Notes: generated by a model not told the origin, from the sequence alone. A stretch of DNA of 41,982 nt from Microthrixaceae bacterium (GCA_947449015.1 CANFQA010000023.1:1-41982), one strand, 5' to 3'. Counted from the stretch's first letter, positions 1 through 7,300 are shown. Numbers and translations: made by a program.

Positions 1-174
1 CGCGGTGTTGGTGAAGCGCTCAACCGAGATGCGCTCGACCGTGCTCGTGCACTCGGCGCGAAGACCGTTGATCTCACCTCCCGCCCGAGCCGTGAGGCGG
101 CCAACCGTCTCTACCAACGCATCGGCTTCGTCGCCCGCGACACAAATGTGTATCGCTTCAGCCTCGAAGACTGA
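1..174 (+). CDS. GNAT-family N-acetyltransferase, C-terminal fragment (cut by window start)
   Basis: The first 57 codons, open at the window edge and ending at TGA 172-174, read as the C-terminal half of a GCN5-related acetyltransferase. The fragment begins with RGVGEAL, the acetyl-CoA pyrophosphate-binding loop of motif A (R/Q-x-x-G-x-G/A). It continues with an alpha helix, a DLTSRPSREAANRLYQRIGF segment matching motif B (residue-rich helix then Y-x-x-x-G-F), and a terminal beta strand. The family transfers an acetyl group from acetyl-CoA to an amine; the substrate cannot be inferred. The next gene starts about 30 bp downstream on the same strand, so the two may be co-transcribed. Confidence 0.8.
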   Translation, partial: RGVGEALNRDALDRARALGAKTVDLTSRPSREAANRLYQRIGFVARDTNVYRFSLED

Positions 175-204
175 GTGGTGCCGACCACGGGTAGGGTCGC
201 CGAC

Positions 205-666
205 ATGTTGTCGTGGGGCGACTTCAAGGCGATCGAACCGGAGATGGCGGAAGTGGTCGAGCGACTCTTCTCAGCCCGGCGGCATAAGACGATCGCGACC
301 GTGCGGGCTGACGGTGCGCCGAGGATCTCGGGGATCGAGTGCGTGTTCGAGGACGGTCAGTTGACGTTCGGCTCGATGGGAGGGGCGAGGAAGTCAGTTG
401 ATCTCCATCGCGATCCGAGGTTCGCTCTCCACAGCTCGACGGTCGATCCCGTCGAGGGGGACGAGGCCTCCTGGCCGGGCGAGGCGAAGATCTCTGGGCG
501 GGCGGTCGCCGACGGACTGATCGGAGGCGAGGGTGCACCGCACGGTGAACGGTTCGTCGCCGACATCGTAGAGGTCGTCGTGGTGCATCTCGATGAGGAT
601 GCGAGGAGACTTGTCATCGACTGGTGGACACCGGGCACAGGGCGCCACGTCGTTGATCGGGACTGA
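205..666 (+). CDS. Pyridoxamine-5'-phosphate-oxidase-like split-barrel protein (F420/FMN-binding type)
   Basis: A 153-residue protein of the PNPOx-like split beta-barrel superfamily, whose actinobacterial members often bind F420 or FMN. The visible family pattern is an N-terminal helix, then HKTIATVRADGAPRISGIE (the first two barrel strands), then FGSMGGARKSVDLHRDPRFALHS (phosphate-binding region with the R-K-x-x-D-L pattern), and a C-terminal WWTPG segment. I chose ATG 205 over GTG 175 because an AGGG-like ribosome site lies about 10 bp upstream and the family starts near this helix. The substrate is unknown. It follows the GNAT fragment on the same strand and faces the convergent ABC permease. 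Confidence 0.7.
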   Translation: MLSWGDFKAIEPEMAEVVERLFSARRHKTIATVRADGAPRISGIECVFEDGQLTFGSMGGARKSVDLHRDPRFALHSSTVDPVEGDEASWPGEAKISGRAVADGLIGGEGAPHGERFVADIVEVVVVHLDEDARRLVIDWWTPGTGRHVVDRD

Positions 667-1000
667 CTGCGTGATTCGCGGGGCCACTGGCACGAACACG
701 TCGTGGTGACAGCGCTGGTCCGTCGTCAGGGTTGCGCGACGATGCCCCGCCCTCGTCGCTGAGGATCGCCGCTGCGACTGCGGAGTTCAGGCCCGAGATG
801 AACCTGCTCATCGCGTTCGACCGTGTTCCCAGTTGTGTTCCCAGAGCATCAGCGCTGAGGCTGATCATTGCGCTGCAGAAGATCTCCTGAGCGCTCGCCG
901 TGTGGATTGGAGATGTCGCTCTGATGACCGTGATGAAGGCCACCCATTGTCGAGCGGACTTCATCACACGATTGCGGGCACGGGAGCGACCCTTGTTCCC
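667..1000. other. Intergenic stretch between convergent genes; no gene recognised
   Basis: No frame here gives a convincing protein on either strand. The minus frame covering 614-967 shows no family pattern I recognise. The only structure seen is an inverted repeat at 736-759, listed separately. The region may hold decayed sequence. Confidence 0.5.
736..759 (+). terminator. Possible terminator hairpin after the split-barrel gene
   Basis: GCGACGA at 736-742 and TCGTCGC at 753-759 form a perfect 7-bp stem around a 10-base C-rich loop, between the convergent gene ends at 666 and 1001. There is no T-tract on either strand, so a terminator role is only a guess. Confidence 0.3.
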
Positions 1001-2371
1001 TCACTCGTGGCGTAGCGCCTGGACCGGATCGAGATTGGCGGCGCGCCTGGCGGGGAGCCCTCCGGCGACCATGCCGATGAGGGTGGTGCCAAGGATCACC
1101 AGCAACGCAAGGACGATCGGGACACTCACGACATTGCGCGCACTCACACCTGAGTCCTTCAACTGGTCGTTCATGACAGCGTTGAGCAGAACCGCGAAGC
1201 CGAAGGAAAGGATCACGCCTATCAAGCCTCCGAGGAAGCCGAGGAACGCGGCTTCGACGGTGAACAGTCGTCGGATCGTCTTCTTCGTGGCACCGAGTGC
1301 CCGCATGATGCCGATCTCCCGGGTGCGCTCCAATGTCGCCATCACCATGGTGTTGATGACGCCGATGGCGGCGACGAACAGAGCGATGCCTCCGAGACCA
1401 CCGAGGACTGCGCCGATGATTGTGAAGGTACTCTGCTGACGGGTGACCTCCTCCTTGCCAGCCGCGGCGCCGAGTCCCAGAGTTCGCACCGACGTCACGA
1501 CACCATCAACATTTTTCTTCTCATCGACGTCGAGATAGATGGACGCGTAGCCGCGCTGCGCAATCTGATTCTCGATCTGCACGTTGGTCTGGGGCTGCTG
1601 TTGACCGTTCTGATCCATGGAGTTGGTGCGGGTGACCATCGTCAACGTCCGCATCTCATCCATGGTGACGAACACGGAGCGATCCTCACTTGCAACGACA
1701 CCCGAAATTGCGAAGGAGGCTGGTTCGATCCCTGCTCCGCTGAGTTGATCACCACTCTTTCCACCGCCCTCGTTCGATGGCTTCTGCTGCGGTCCCATGT
1801 CCTGACGGGGCTGGAAGGTGATCTGCTTGCCGATGATCGAGTCCAAGCGGCCGCTGAAACCCAGATCATCAGCGAGGGTCTGGGTGACGACGACACCGGT
1901 GGTTCCATCGGAGGGATCCAGATCGCGCCCGGCGAGCACCTCATGCCTGATCGCGCCGTTCGGGACATAGCCGAAAGTGTTGGTGTTCTTGAGGGCTGTG
2001 TCTGCGCCACCCTCGACTCTGCCACTCGACCATCCCTGCCAGACGAAGGTCGGTGACGCGTGGGCGACGTTGGTGATCTTCTCGACCCGGGCGACAGTTT
2101 CGTCGGTGATCTTCTTCGACGTGTCCCCGGAACTGTTCCCCCACTGCGCCTCTCGATAGGAGAGAGTCGGATCGGTGGTCACGATGACTCGCTTGATCTC
2201 ACCGGTCTTGGTGAACTGATCGGTGAGGAATCCCTGTGCGCTCGTGACGAGCGAGAGCATCACCGTGACTGCGATCGCACCGATCACGATGGCGAAGACC
2301 GTGAGGCCGGAACGGAGCTTCTGGCGGGTCAGGTTGCGCCAGCCTGTGCGGAGCTGATCAGAGAGTTTCAT
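1001..2371 (-). CDS. MacB/FtsX-type ABC transporter permease
   Basis: A 456-residue membrane protein with the MacB-like plan. It has one N-terminal TM helix (about residues 20-43), a large extracytoplasmic domain (about 45-305, rich in G, N and Q), and then three C-terminal TM helices. Between TM2 and TM3 lies the family segment containing ATLERTREIGIMRALGAT, and the C-terminus ends in PARRAANLDPVQALRHE, both hallmarks of the FtsX/MacB permease domain. Its ATG overlaps the stop of the upstream ATPase gene (ATGA at 2368-2371), so the pair is translationally coupled. The substrate is not predictable; relatives export peptides or lipids or act mechanically on the envelope. No periplasmic adaptor gene is next to it. 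Confidence 0.88.
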   Translation of the reverse strand: MKLSDQLRTGWRNLTRQKLRSGLTVFAIVIGAIAVTVMLSLVTSAQGFLTDQFTKTGEIKRVIVTTDPTLSYREAQWGNSSGDTSKKITDETVARVEKITNVAHASPTFVWQGWSSGRVEGGADTALKNTNTFGYVPNGAIRHEVLAGRDLDPSDGTTGVVVTQTLADDLGFSGRLDSIIGKQITFQPRQDMGPQQKPSNEGGGKSGDQLSGAGIEPASFAISGVVASEDRSVFVTMDEMRTLTMVTRTNSMDQNGQQQPQTNVQIENQIAQRGYASIYLDVDEKKNVDGVVTSVRTLGLGAAAGKEEVTRQQSTFTIIGAVLGGLGGIALFVAAIGVINTMVMATLERTREIGIMRALGATKKTIRRLFTVEAAFLGFLGGLIGVILSFGFAVLLNAVMNDQLKDSGVSARNVVSVPIVLALLVILGTTLIGMVAGGLPARRAANLDPVQALRHE

Positions 2372-3045
2372 CGGGCCACCTCTGAGAGACGTCCGTCGCG
2401 GATCTCGACCACGCGGTCCGCCTGCGCGGCGACTGCGGGATCGTGGGTGATCACGATGAGGGTGATCCCACTCTCGCGATTGAGCCGTCGCAGTTCGTCC
2501 ATCACGGCACTGCCCCGTTGGGTGTCGAGATTTCCGGTGGGTTCATCCGCGATGACCACCTTCGGGTCGTTGACCAGGGCCCGGGCGATGGCCACGCGTT
2601 GACGTTGGCCGCCCGAGAGCTGAGTCGGTCGATGTCGGGCCCTATCGCCGAGCCCGAGTTTCTCGAGGGCGGCAATGCCTCGCTCTCGGCGTTCTCTTCG
2701 GGAGCCCACACCGCCGATGGTGAGTGGGGCGATCACGTTCTCGATGGCGGTCTCAAAGGCCTGGAGGTTGAACGATTGGAAGACGAATCCGATTCTCGAA
2801 TTGCGGTACGCAGAGAGCTCCTTGTCCTTCGCCTTCGAAAGGTCGATGCCGTCAACGACCACGCTCCCTCGATCGGGACGATCGAGACCTCCGATCACAT
2901 TGGCGAGAGTCGACTTGCCTGACCCCGATGGTCCGCTGATGGCCACGAACTCGCCCTGCTCGACGCCAAGATCGACGCCGTCAAGGGCGTTCACGACTTC
3001 GTCGCCGAGCTGATAGGTGCGAACGAGCCCGCGGCACTCGATCAT
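2368..3045 (-). CDS. LolD/MacB-type ABC transporter ATP-binding protein
   Basis: The cytoplasmic ATPase partner of the downstream permease. From the ATG at 3045 it is 225 residues, typical for the family. Walker A (GPSGSGKST) lies at residues 38-46, and a Q-loop appears in GFVFQSFNLQAFETAIENV. The ABC signature LSGGQRQRVAIARAL, Walker B (VVIADEPTGNLD) and the switch-region ITHD follow in order. The frame extends upstream to 3120, but that extension is not conserved-looking, and the ATG before IECRGLVRTYQ matches the usual start of this family. A strong ribosome site is not obvious. The stop overlaps the permease start. Confidence 0.9.
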   Translation of the reverse strand: MIECRGLVRTYQLGDEVVNALDGVDLGVEQGEFVAISGPSGSGKSTLANVIGGLDRPDRGSVVVDGIDLSKAKDKELSAYRNSRIGFVFQSFNLQAFETAIENVIAPLTIGGVGSRRERRERGIAALEKLGLGDRARHRPTQLSGGQRQRVAIARALVNDPKVVIADEPTGNLDTQRGSAVMDELRRLNRESGITLIVITHDPAVAAQADRVVEIRDGRLSEVAR

Positions 3046-3537
3046 GGCCACATGGACCCCCAAGGATTCTTCCCGTGGGCGGTCTCGGAACAGACCGCCT
3101 GACTCGATATGGGTATTCAATCACCTCGGGATGGTCGAGGGCGGGGATTTGGAGAGCGAGGACGGCCTGATGGGCAGTCAGCTGGTCGATCGGGAATGGG
3201 AATCACGGAAGCACCGAATTCGTAGTCATCGCGAATCAGACAATGACCTCGGAGGTGAATCGATTCTCGCTCTGAGCCTGAGGTCCGACCGGGAGAGTGG
3301 ATTCGATCTCCTCGGTGCGGATCGGGCAGGCGACCCGAAGCCCCCGATACTCGTAGCGAAACCCGAAGATTCCGGCCCTTGTCGTTCAGTGATCCGACGG
3401 AGAAGGCGAGAATTCCGCAGTACACAACTTCGCAACTGCGAGGATCGCCAGCCCGTGGACAGGCTTCCCGCAGGGGCTGTCGACAGTATGGTCTCGCTGT
3501 GTGGCTCGCGATGGTGAAGAGATAGGACTCCGAGTCA
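3046..3537. other. Intergenic region upstream of the ABC operon; no gene recognised
   Basis: About 490 bp between the divergent ABC operon and the glycosyltransferase fragment. Open frames exist on both strands, but none shows a recognisable domain or plausible composition. It presumably carries the ABC operon promoter; I could not pick a convincing -35/-10 pair. Confidence 0.45.
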
Positions 3538-3893
3538 GTGGTGAAAGTCATATACGGCGATGCCGGCCATGGATGGGCGACGATTGGTGTCGCTTCCCGC
3601 CTTCTGGCCGGACTGATGGACGCAGAGCTCGTGGTTGTTCCGATCGAGGACGCGCTCGGCCGTCTCGGCCGTCTCGGCCAGCTCGCAGCGATCGCACCGA
3701 GGCGTCACGGCCGGGAGGATTGCCTCGTCATCGCCCCGAACCCCGGAGGACTCCGAGCATTGGCGTCGGCGCATCAACTCCTGCGCGGGTATCGACATGT
3801 CGCTTGCTGGGTCATCGACTCGTTCTGGGATGACCGGATCCCTGCGGTCGCCAAGTCCAGCCAGTTCGATCAGTTCTTCGTGACCGATCGTGA
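3538..3893 (+). pseudogene. Glycosyltransferase-like gene, N-terminal fragment truncated at the island boundary
   Basis: The first 118 or so residues, starting at GTG 3538 or 3541 (VVKVIYGDAGHGWATIGVAS), resemble the N-terminal Rossmann half of a GT-B-type glycosyltransferase. They show a start strand, a glycine-containing loop, a segment LASAHQLLRGYRHVACWVID and then FDQFFVTDRE, as expected before the inter-domain region. After about 3893 the same frame runs on to 4056 but loses any family look. A different frame starting at GTG 3890 carries a clear helix-turn-helix there. I read this as a gene broken by rearrangement, with its C-terminal domain missing. The exact breakpoint is inferred from reading frames only. 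Confidence 0.55.
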
Positions 3894-4615
3894 GTCAAGT
3901 TCTTGCCTCGGCGGCAGCCGAAGATCGATCAATGCGATTGCTCGCCGAACAGGCTGGTATCTCTCCATCGACGATCTCCCGCTGGACGAGAGTCGATGTC
4001 GTCCCGAGGACTGGACACCTGATCGCTTTGGGGCTGGCGGTAGGACTCCGGCTTGAGTGGTCACCCGGGGATCCGGCCTGGCCGGGTGTGGAGAAGCCCC
4101 CACGGCCGCGGCCGCCTCAGGTCGAGGATTGGTGGGGTGGCGGGGCGTGGAATCGACACCTCCGAGACGAGGACATGAGAGGCGTCACTCCGGCGTACTT
4201 GGCGGCGCGTCCTGGAGCGGAGGTGAGGTGGTGGCGACTCGTCGGGGCTCGGCGATCACTCGAGGCGATGTCGGGCGTGAACCCCAAGACCTGGGCCGAC
4301 TTCGAGAACGGCCCCGAGCGAGACTGGTTCAGGAGATCCAAGCCGCGGCTGGTCAAGTCCGCACCGCTCACCACGGCGGTCTACATCGGACGCCGGGCCA
4401 ACCTCGCCCTGGAGTTGGTGCCACTCGACAGCCCCTGGCGGGTCCGGCCCTGGGTTGTCGCAGGGCCCCCCGGGCGGGTGCGGACGCCCAACACATGGCG
4501 CCGTTCATTTCTAATGAAAAAATGCAGACAAATGTCTATCGATTCAAATTGGATTGATCTTGGTGCTGAAGGTCTCGTGGTGACCGGCGAGACCAACGGC
4601 GCCATAACCCACTGA
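3890..4615 (+). CDS. XRE-like helix-turn-helix protein with uncharacterised C-terminal domain
   Basis: A 241-residue frame starting at GTG 3890. Residues about 14-50 (RLLAEQAGISPSTISRW and following) form a Cro/C1-type helix-turn-helix, the usual DNA-binding unit of phage repressors and antitoxins. Residues about 65-200 are W- and R-rich with the segments AYLAARPGAEVRWWRLV and NPKTWADFENGPERDWFRR, which I do not recognise. The frame runs through the first copy of the island repeat, so its last 40 residues or so are encoded by repeat and flanking DNA, and the native C-terminus may have been different. The start is directly abutted to the truncated glycosyltransferase. An antitoxin or cassette regulator role is possible but not shown. 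Confidence 0.5.
   Translation: MSQVLASAAAEDRSMRLLAEQAGISPSTISRWTRVDVVPRTGHLIALGLAVGLRLEWSPGDPAWPGVEKPPRPRPPQVEDWWGGGAWNRHLRDEDMRGVTPAYLAARPGAEVRWWRLVGARRSLEAMSGVNPKTWADFENGPERDWFRRSKPRLVKSAPLTTAVYIGRRANLALELVPLDSPWRVRPWVVAGPPGRVRTPNTWRRSFLMKKCRQMSIDSNWIDLGAEGLVVTGETNGAITH
4495..4605 (+). repeat. Island repeat, copy 1 (conserved core 4508-4555)
   Basis: The core begins TTTCTAATG and contains the GACAAATGTC variant of the central motif. It is flanked by a perfect 11-bp inverted repeat: ATGGCGCCGTT at 4495-4505 and AACGGCGCCAT at 4595-4605. A second hairpin lies inside the right flank (GGTCTCG 4571-4577 with CGAGACC 4588-4594). The whole would fold as a branched structure of about 111 bases with the conserved core in its loop. 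It overlaps the 3' part of the HTH gene. Confidence 0.7.
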
Positions 4616-4667
4616 TGGCGATGGTTCGCTCCGAACGTGCGTGAGATACTTCTCCGGGGGTTGGGCG

Positions 4668-5564
4668 ATGATTGAACTTTCAAAGCGATGGATGTTCCGA
4701 GGTCGGCGGCGGTTCGCGGTGGCGATTGCACTCGTTGTCGCCATGGGCGCGATGTTGATCGCTGTCGATCTGGCGGGAGCGGGTCCGATTTCCCCCACAG
4801 TCGGGGGTGCAGCAATCGTTGCCTCACCCTCGACCGGACTCATCGACGGTCAGACCGTTGCAGTGACCGGCACAGGATTCCCGGCGTCGGCTTACGTCGC
4901 CATCATCCAATGTCACGAAGGTTCGATTACTTCGAGCGGTTGCGACATGCGCACGCTTGGGTACTTCACCGCCGGGACGGACGGTTCGATCGCGACAGCG
5001 ACGATGGTCCGTTCGAACATCTCCACCGCGGACGGATCTTTCGACTGTTCCGCACCGGACTCGTGTCACCTCGGAGTTGGGGTCGTCCCCGATGGAAATC
5101 CGTCAGCTACCGCTCCCATCCAGGTCGCGCCGTTCTCTTTCACTCTCCCGACCATGCCTGCCTCGAGTGACCTCAGCTGCTCAAGCCCCTATCGCCCCTA
5201 CAGCCATCGCCTCACCTCCGATCCGGTCAACCAGACACCACCGGGAATCTCAGGCGATGTGCGACCTTTCACCGAGACGGGAGCAACGATCGACGCCGTG
5301 CGCTCAGGTACTGCCGTTGAGTTGACGGTGACGCTCGATGGCACCACTCGCAAGTTCACGACTGCCCCCTATGAGCTCGGCGGGAACTACGACAGGACTC
5401 CGTTCGGAGCGAGGACTCCGCTCGGAAGGATCGACATCGTCCGCTCTCCGAGCGGTGCCGTGTATGTCACCTTGTCGCAAGCAGCGAGCGGCGCTTACAC
5501 ACAGGTCGGCTGGCGATTCGATGACCCCTGCGACTCGCTGATCGCGTCGAACTTCACTGGCTAA
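4668..5564 (+). CDS. Secreted neocarzinostatin-family-like protein
   Basis: A 298-residue exported protein. Residues 1-40 are a classical signal peptide: a positively charged start (KRWMFRGRRR), a hydrophobic stretch (AVAIALVVAMGAMLIAV), then small residues. Residues about 50-165 carry the pattern of the neocarzinostatin/macromomycin immunoglobulin-like fold (VASPSTGLIDGQTVAVTGTGF, then YVAIIQC, CDMRTLGYFTADGS-like and FDCSAPDSCHLGVGV), with the paired cysteines expected. In Streptomyces such apoproteins bind and protect enediyne chromophores, but many homologues have no known ligand. The C-terminal 120 residues are unassigned. I chose ATG 4668 because CCGGGGG precedes it by 7 bases. It is the cargo between repeat copies 1 and 2. 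Confidence 0.7.
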   Translation: MIELSKRWMFRGRRRFAVAIALVVAMGAMLIAVDLAGAGPISPTVGGAAIVASPSTGLIDGQTVAVTGTGFPASAYVAIIQCHEGSITSSGCDMRTLGYFTAGTDGSIATATMVRSNISTADGSFDCSAPDSCHLGVGVVPDGNPSATAPIQVAPFSFTLPTMPASSDLSCSSPYRPYSHRLTSDPVNQTPPGISGDVRPFTETGATIDAVRSGTAVELTVTLDGTTRKFTTAPYELGGNYDRTPFGARTPLGRIDIVRSPSGAVYVTLSQAASGAYTQVGWRFDDPCDSLIASNFTG

Positions 5565-5585
5565 GTGTTTTCAGTGTCGCTGCAT

Positions 5586-5687
5586 TGCTCCGGGCCGAAG
5601 ATCCACTTCCCGGTTTCTAATCAGAAAATGAATACAAATGTGTACAGGTACAACCTTGATTCCTGATCGGAGCCCGGCCCAGGAGCA
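5586..5687 (+). repeat. Island repeat, copy 2 (conserved core 5614-5661)
   Basis: The core reads TTTCTAATCAGAAAATG, then AATACAAATGTGTACAGGTAC. The flanks pair: TGCTCC+GGGCCG at 5586-5597 is complementary to CGGCCC+A+GGAGCA at 5675-5687, a 12-bp stem with one bulged base, and GATC 5600-5603 pairs with GATC 5665-5668. The arm sequences are unrelated to those of copy 1. Confidence 0.75.
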
Positions 5688-5710
5688 GACCTCGAAGGTA
5701 GGATTCAGGA

Positions 5711-5902
5711 GTGACATCGGTCGAGCGAGTCGTGACGAAGAAGGTTCTCGGTGATCCGGATGAACCGTGGCGTTACTGGTTGACACGACCCATCGAAGAA
5801 CGCATCGACGCGGTCGAGGAACTGCGTCGGGAACATCACGGGTGGGTACGTGGAACTGAACCGAGACTTCCAAGAGTTCTTGAAATCGTTCGTCCAACAT
5901 GA
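5711..5902 (+). CDS. Small partner protein of nucleotidyltransferase (possible antitoxin)
   Basis: A 63-residue protein starting at GTG 5711 and overlapping the start of the following nucleotidyltransferase gene by 53 bp in another frame. It contains WRYWLTRPIEERIDAVEELRREHHG, a helix-rich pattern I recognise from small proteins encoded just before minimal nucleotidyltransferases in many bacteria. Such pairs are often regarded as toxin-antitoxin-like. The function of this member is not established; the tight overlap is the main evidence for a shared role. It lies between repeat copies 2 and 3. Confidence 0.6.
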   Translation: MTSVERVVTKKVLGDPDEPWRYWLTRPIEERIDAVEELRREHHGWVRGTEPRLPRVLEIVRPT

Positions 5903-6308
5903 CGTTCGCTTCCTGATCATCGGCGGCTATGCGCTTGCTGCGCATGGTCACCCTCGCTACACCAAAGACCTCGATGTCTGGGTGTGGCCGGATCCGTCGA
6001 ACGCAGATCGGATCCTTGGCGCTCTTGATGAGTTCGGCTTCGGATCGTTGGGTCTCGAAGTGACTGACTTCCTTGAACCAGGAGTGATCATCCAACTCGG
6101 CCGTGAACCGCAACGGATTGACCTGTTGACTTTTGCGACTGGGCTGGAGTTCGGGGCTGCGTTCCAGAACCGGGTTCTTGTCGAGATCGGAGGGGTGGAG
6201 GTTCCGTTCCTCTCCGTCGACGACCTGCGAACGAACAAGACCGCAACTGGTCGACTTCGCGACCTTGCTGATGTCGAGGACCTGCCGCCGAGGGACACCG
6301 ATTTCTAA
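5850..6308 (+). CDS. Nucleotidyltransferase-fold protein (AbiEii/MNT-like)
   Basis: A 152-residue protein with the pol-beta-type nucleotidyltransferase signature. The sequence FLIIGGYALAAHGHPRYTKDLDVWV (residues 21-45) gives the G-G nucleotide-binding turn and the metal-binding D-L-D pair (Asp40 and Asp42). The remainder (QRIDLLTFATGLEF, a third acidic position) fits the same fold. The family transfers nucleotides to protein or RNA targets and is common in abortive-infection and toxin-antitoxin modules. The stop codon TAA (6306-6308) is supplied by the repeat core itself (TTTCTAATC), so the gene end is fused to repeat copy 3. Start GTG 5850 overlaps its small partner. Confidence 0.72.
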   Translation: MELNRDFQEFLKSFVQHDVRFLIIGGYALAAHGHPRYTKDLDVWVWPDPSNADRILGALDEFGFGSLGLEVTDFLEPGVIIQLGREPQRIDLLTFATGLEFGAAFQNRVLVEIGGVEVPFLSVDDLRTNKTATGRLRDLADVEDLPPRDTDF

Positions 6309-6360
6309 TCAGAAAATGTAGACAAATATCTACCGGTACCAGTTTGGCGAGTGAGCTCCC
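6292..6360 (+). repeat. Island repeat, copy 3 (conserved core 6302-6349)
   Basis: The core TTTCTAATCAGAAAATG is followed by TAGACAAATATCTACCGGTAC. The flanking pairing is weaker than in copies 1, 2 and 4: GGGA 6292-6295, CAC 6296-6298 and CG 6299-6300 are complementary to TCCC 6357-6360, GTG 6351-6353 and CG 6348-6349, with one-sided bulges. It supplies the stop codon of the nucleotidyltransferase gene. Confidence 0.65.
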
Positions 6361-6375
6361 GAGGAGAAGCACAAC

Positions 6376-6744
6376 ATGAACATCTATGGAATCGAACACG
6401 TTCAACTTGCGATGCCTCCGGGAGGGGAGTCGGAAGCGGTGGGCTTCTACGAAGCAGTTCTCGGCTTTTCGGCAGTTCCTAAGCCGGCGCACCTTGCAGT
6501 TCGAGGCGGATGCTGGTTCGAATCTGGCGAGGTCAAGATCCATCTGGGTGTGACGGAGGACTTTGTTGCGGCGACGAAAGCGCATCCGGCCCTCTTAGTG
6601 GCGAGTCTTCCCGACCTCCTCTCAGCCCTCGACGATCACGGAATCGCGGTGACTGTTGATCAGCCACTCGAAGGTTTCGACCGATGCTATGCCCACGACC
6701 CGTTTGGAAATCGGCTCGAATTCATGCAGCGGATTTCCTCGTGA
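6376..6744 (+). CDS. VOC-superfamily (glyoxalase/bleomycin-resistance fold) protein
   Basis: A 122-residue single-domain VOC protein. It has the N-terminal beta-alpha-beta unit with IEHVQLAMPPGGESEAVGFYEAVLGF and a central strand GCWFESGEVKIHLGV. The C-terminal half ends in DPFGNRLEFMQ, where His18-equivalent and Glu positions typical of metal-binding VOC enzymes are visible (IEHVQL; RLEF). The family covers glyoxalases, dioxygenases and antibiotic-binding proteins; the substrate here is unknown. GAGGAG at about 6361-6366 is a good ribosome site. It ends within the left arm of repeat copy 4, consistent with a self-contained cassette gene. Confidence 0.8.
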   Translation: MNIYGIEHVQLAMPPGGESEAVGFYEAVLGFSAVPKPAHLAVRGGCWFESGEVKIHLGVTEDFVAATKAHPALLVASLPDLLSALDDHGIAVTVDQPLEGFDRCYAHDPFGNRLEFMQRISS

Positions 6745-6829
6745 TTGATCAAACCAAGGCAGCGCATTTCTAATCAGAAAATGTAGACAAATGTGTACCG
6801 GTATTCGTTCGACAGTTGATCAGCCGAGG
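6737..6829 (+). repeat. Island repeat, copy 4 (conserved core 6767-6804 or longer)
   Basis: The core TTTCTAATCAGAAAATG is followed by TAGACAAATGTGTACCGGTA. The flanks pair in two blocks: CCTCG 6737-6741 with CGAGG 6825-6829, and TGATCAA 6746-6752 with TTGATCA 6816-6822, separated by a small asymmetric internal loop. The stop codons of the preceding VOC gene and of the following antisense gene both fall inside the arms. Confidence 0.75.
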
Positions 6830-7182
6830 GTGAAGTTCGGATTGAAGATGAATCCGAGGATGCTTCCACCTGGAGTTCTCACTGTGGCGGTGATGATGCC
6901 ATCACCCACGTCGGCCGCCGGAGTGTGAACGGCGGACCCTGCGTCGATGGCCGAAGCGACCGCTTGGGGAACGTCGGGGACACCCCAGTAGACGAGGGCG
7001 CCATCTGCTGGGTCGGCATCGGGCAACAACCCGAGTTCGTATCCGCCGATGTCGAACCCCACGTAGAACGGTTGGTCGAAATATGGTTCAATCCCGAGCG
7101 TTCCAGTCCACCATTTCTTCGCCACCTCGAGGTCAGCGGCGGGATAGATAACGGTTCGGAGTCCTTCGAGATTGATAGCCAT
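6820..7182 (-). CDS. VOC-superfamily protein, antisense within the array
   Basis: A 120-residue VOC-fold protein on the minus strand. Visible pattern: LRTVIYPAADLEVAKKWWTGTLGIEP at the start, a middle strand FYVGFDIGGYELGLLPD, and a C-terminal half ending GGSILGFIFNPNF, where the usual terminal Glu is not evident. I took the ATG at 7182 as start because the family begins at this strand; an upstream in-frame start at 7215 is possible. It is the only cargo gene opposed to the array direction, and it shares the interval between copies 4 and 5 with the downstream plus-strand reductase gene. Ligand unknown. Confidence 0.7.
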   Translation of the reverse strand: MAINLEGLRTVIYPAADLEVAKKWWTGTLGIEPYFDQPFYVGFDIGGYELGLLPDADPADGALVYWGVPDVPQAVASAIDAGSAVHTPAADVGDGIITATVRTPGGSILGFIFNPNFTLG

Positions 7183-7300
7183 CGCGGCATCTTGGCAAAG
7201 ATCGGGATTCCACATGTCGGCTTCGTCCTCGCAGTGTTCGGCATCGGCTCCCGAGTCGAACGATGTCGAAGGTCAAACGTTCCCTATGCGGGAGAGGTGG

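Noticed and set aside
614-967. 117-codon minus-strand frame between the convergent genes
   Set aside because: It overlaps the end of the split-barrel gene and shows no recognisable family pattern.
3117-3551. 144-codon minus-strand frame upstream of the ABC operon
   Set aside because: No domain, implausible composition, and it would overlap the expected promoter region.
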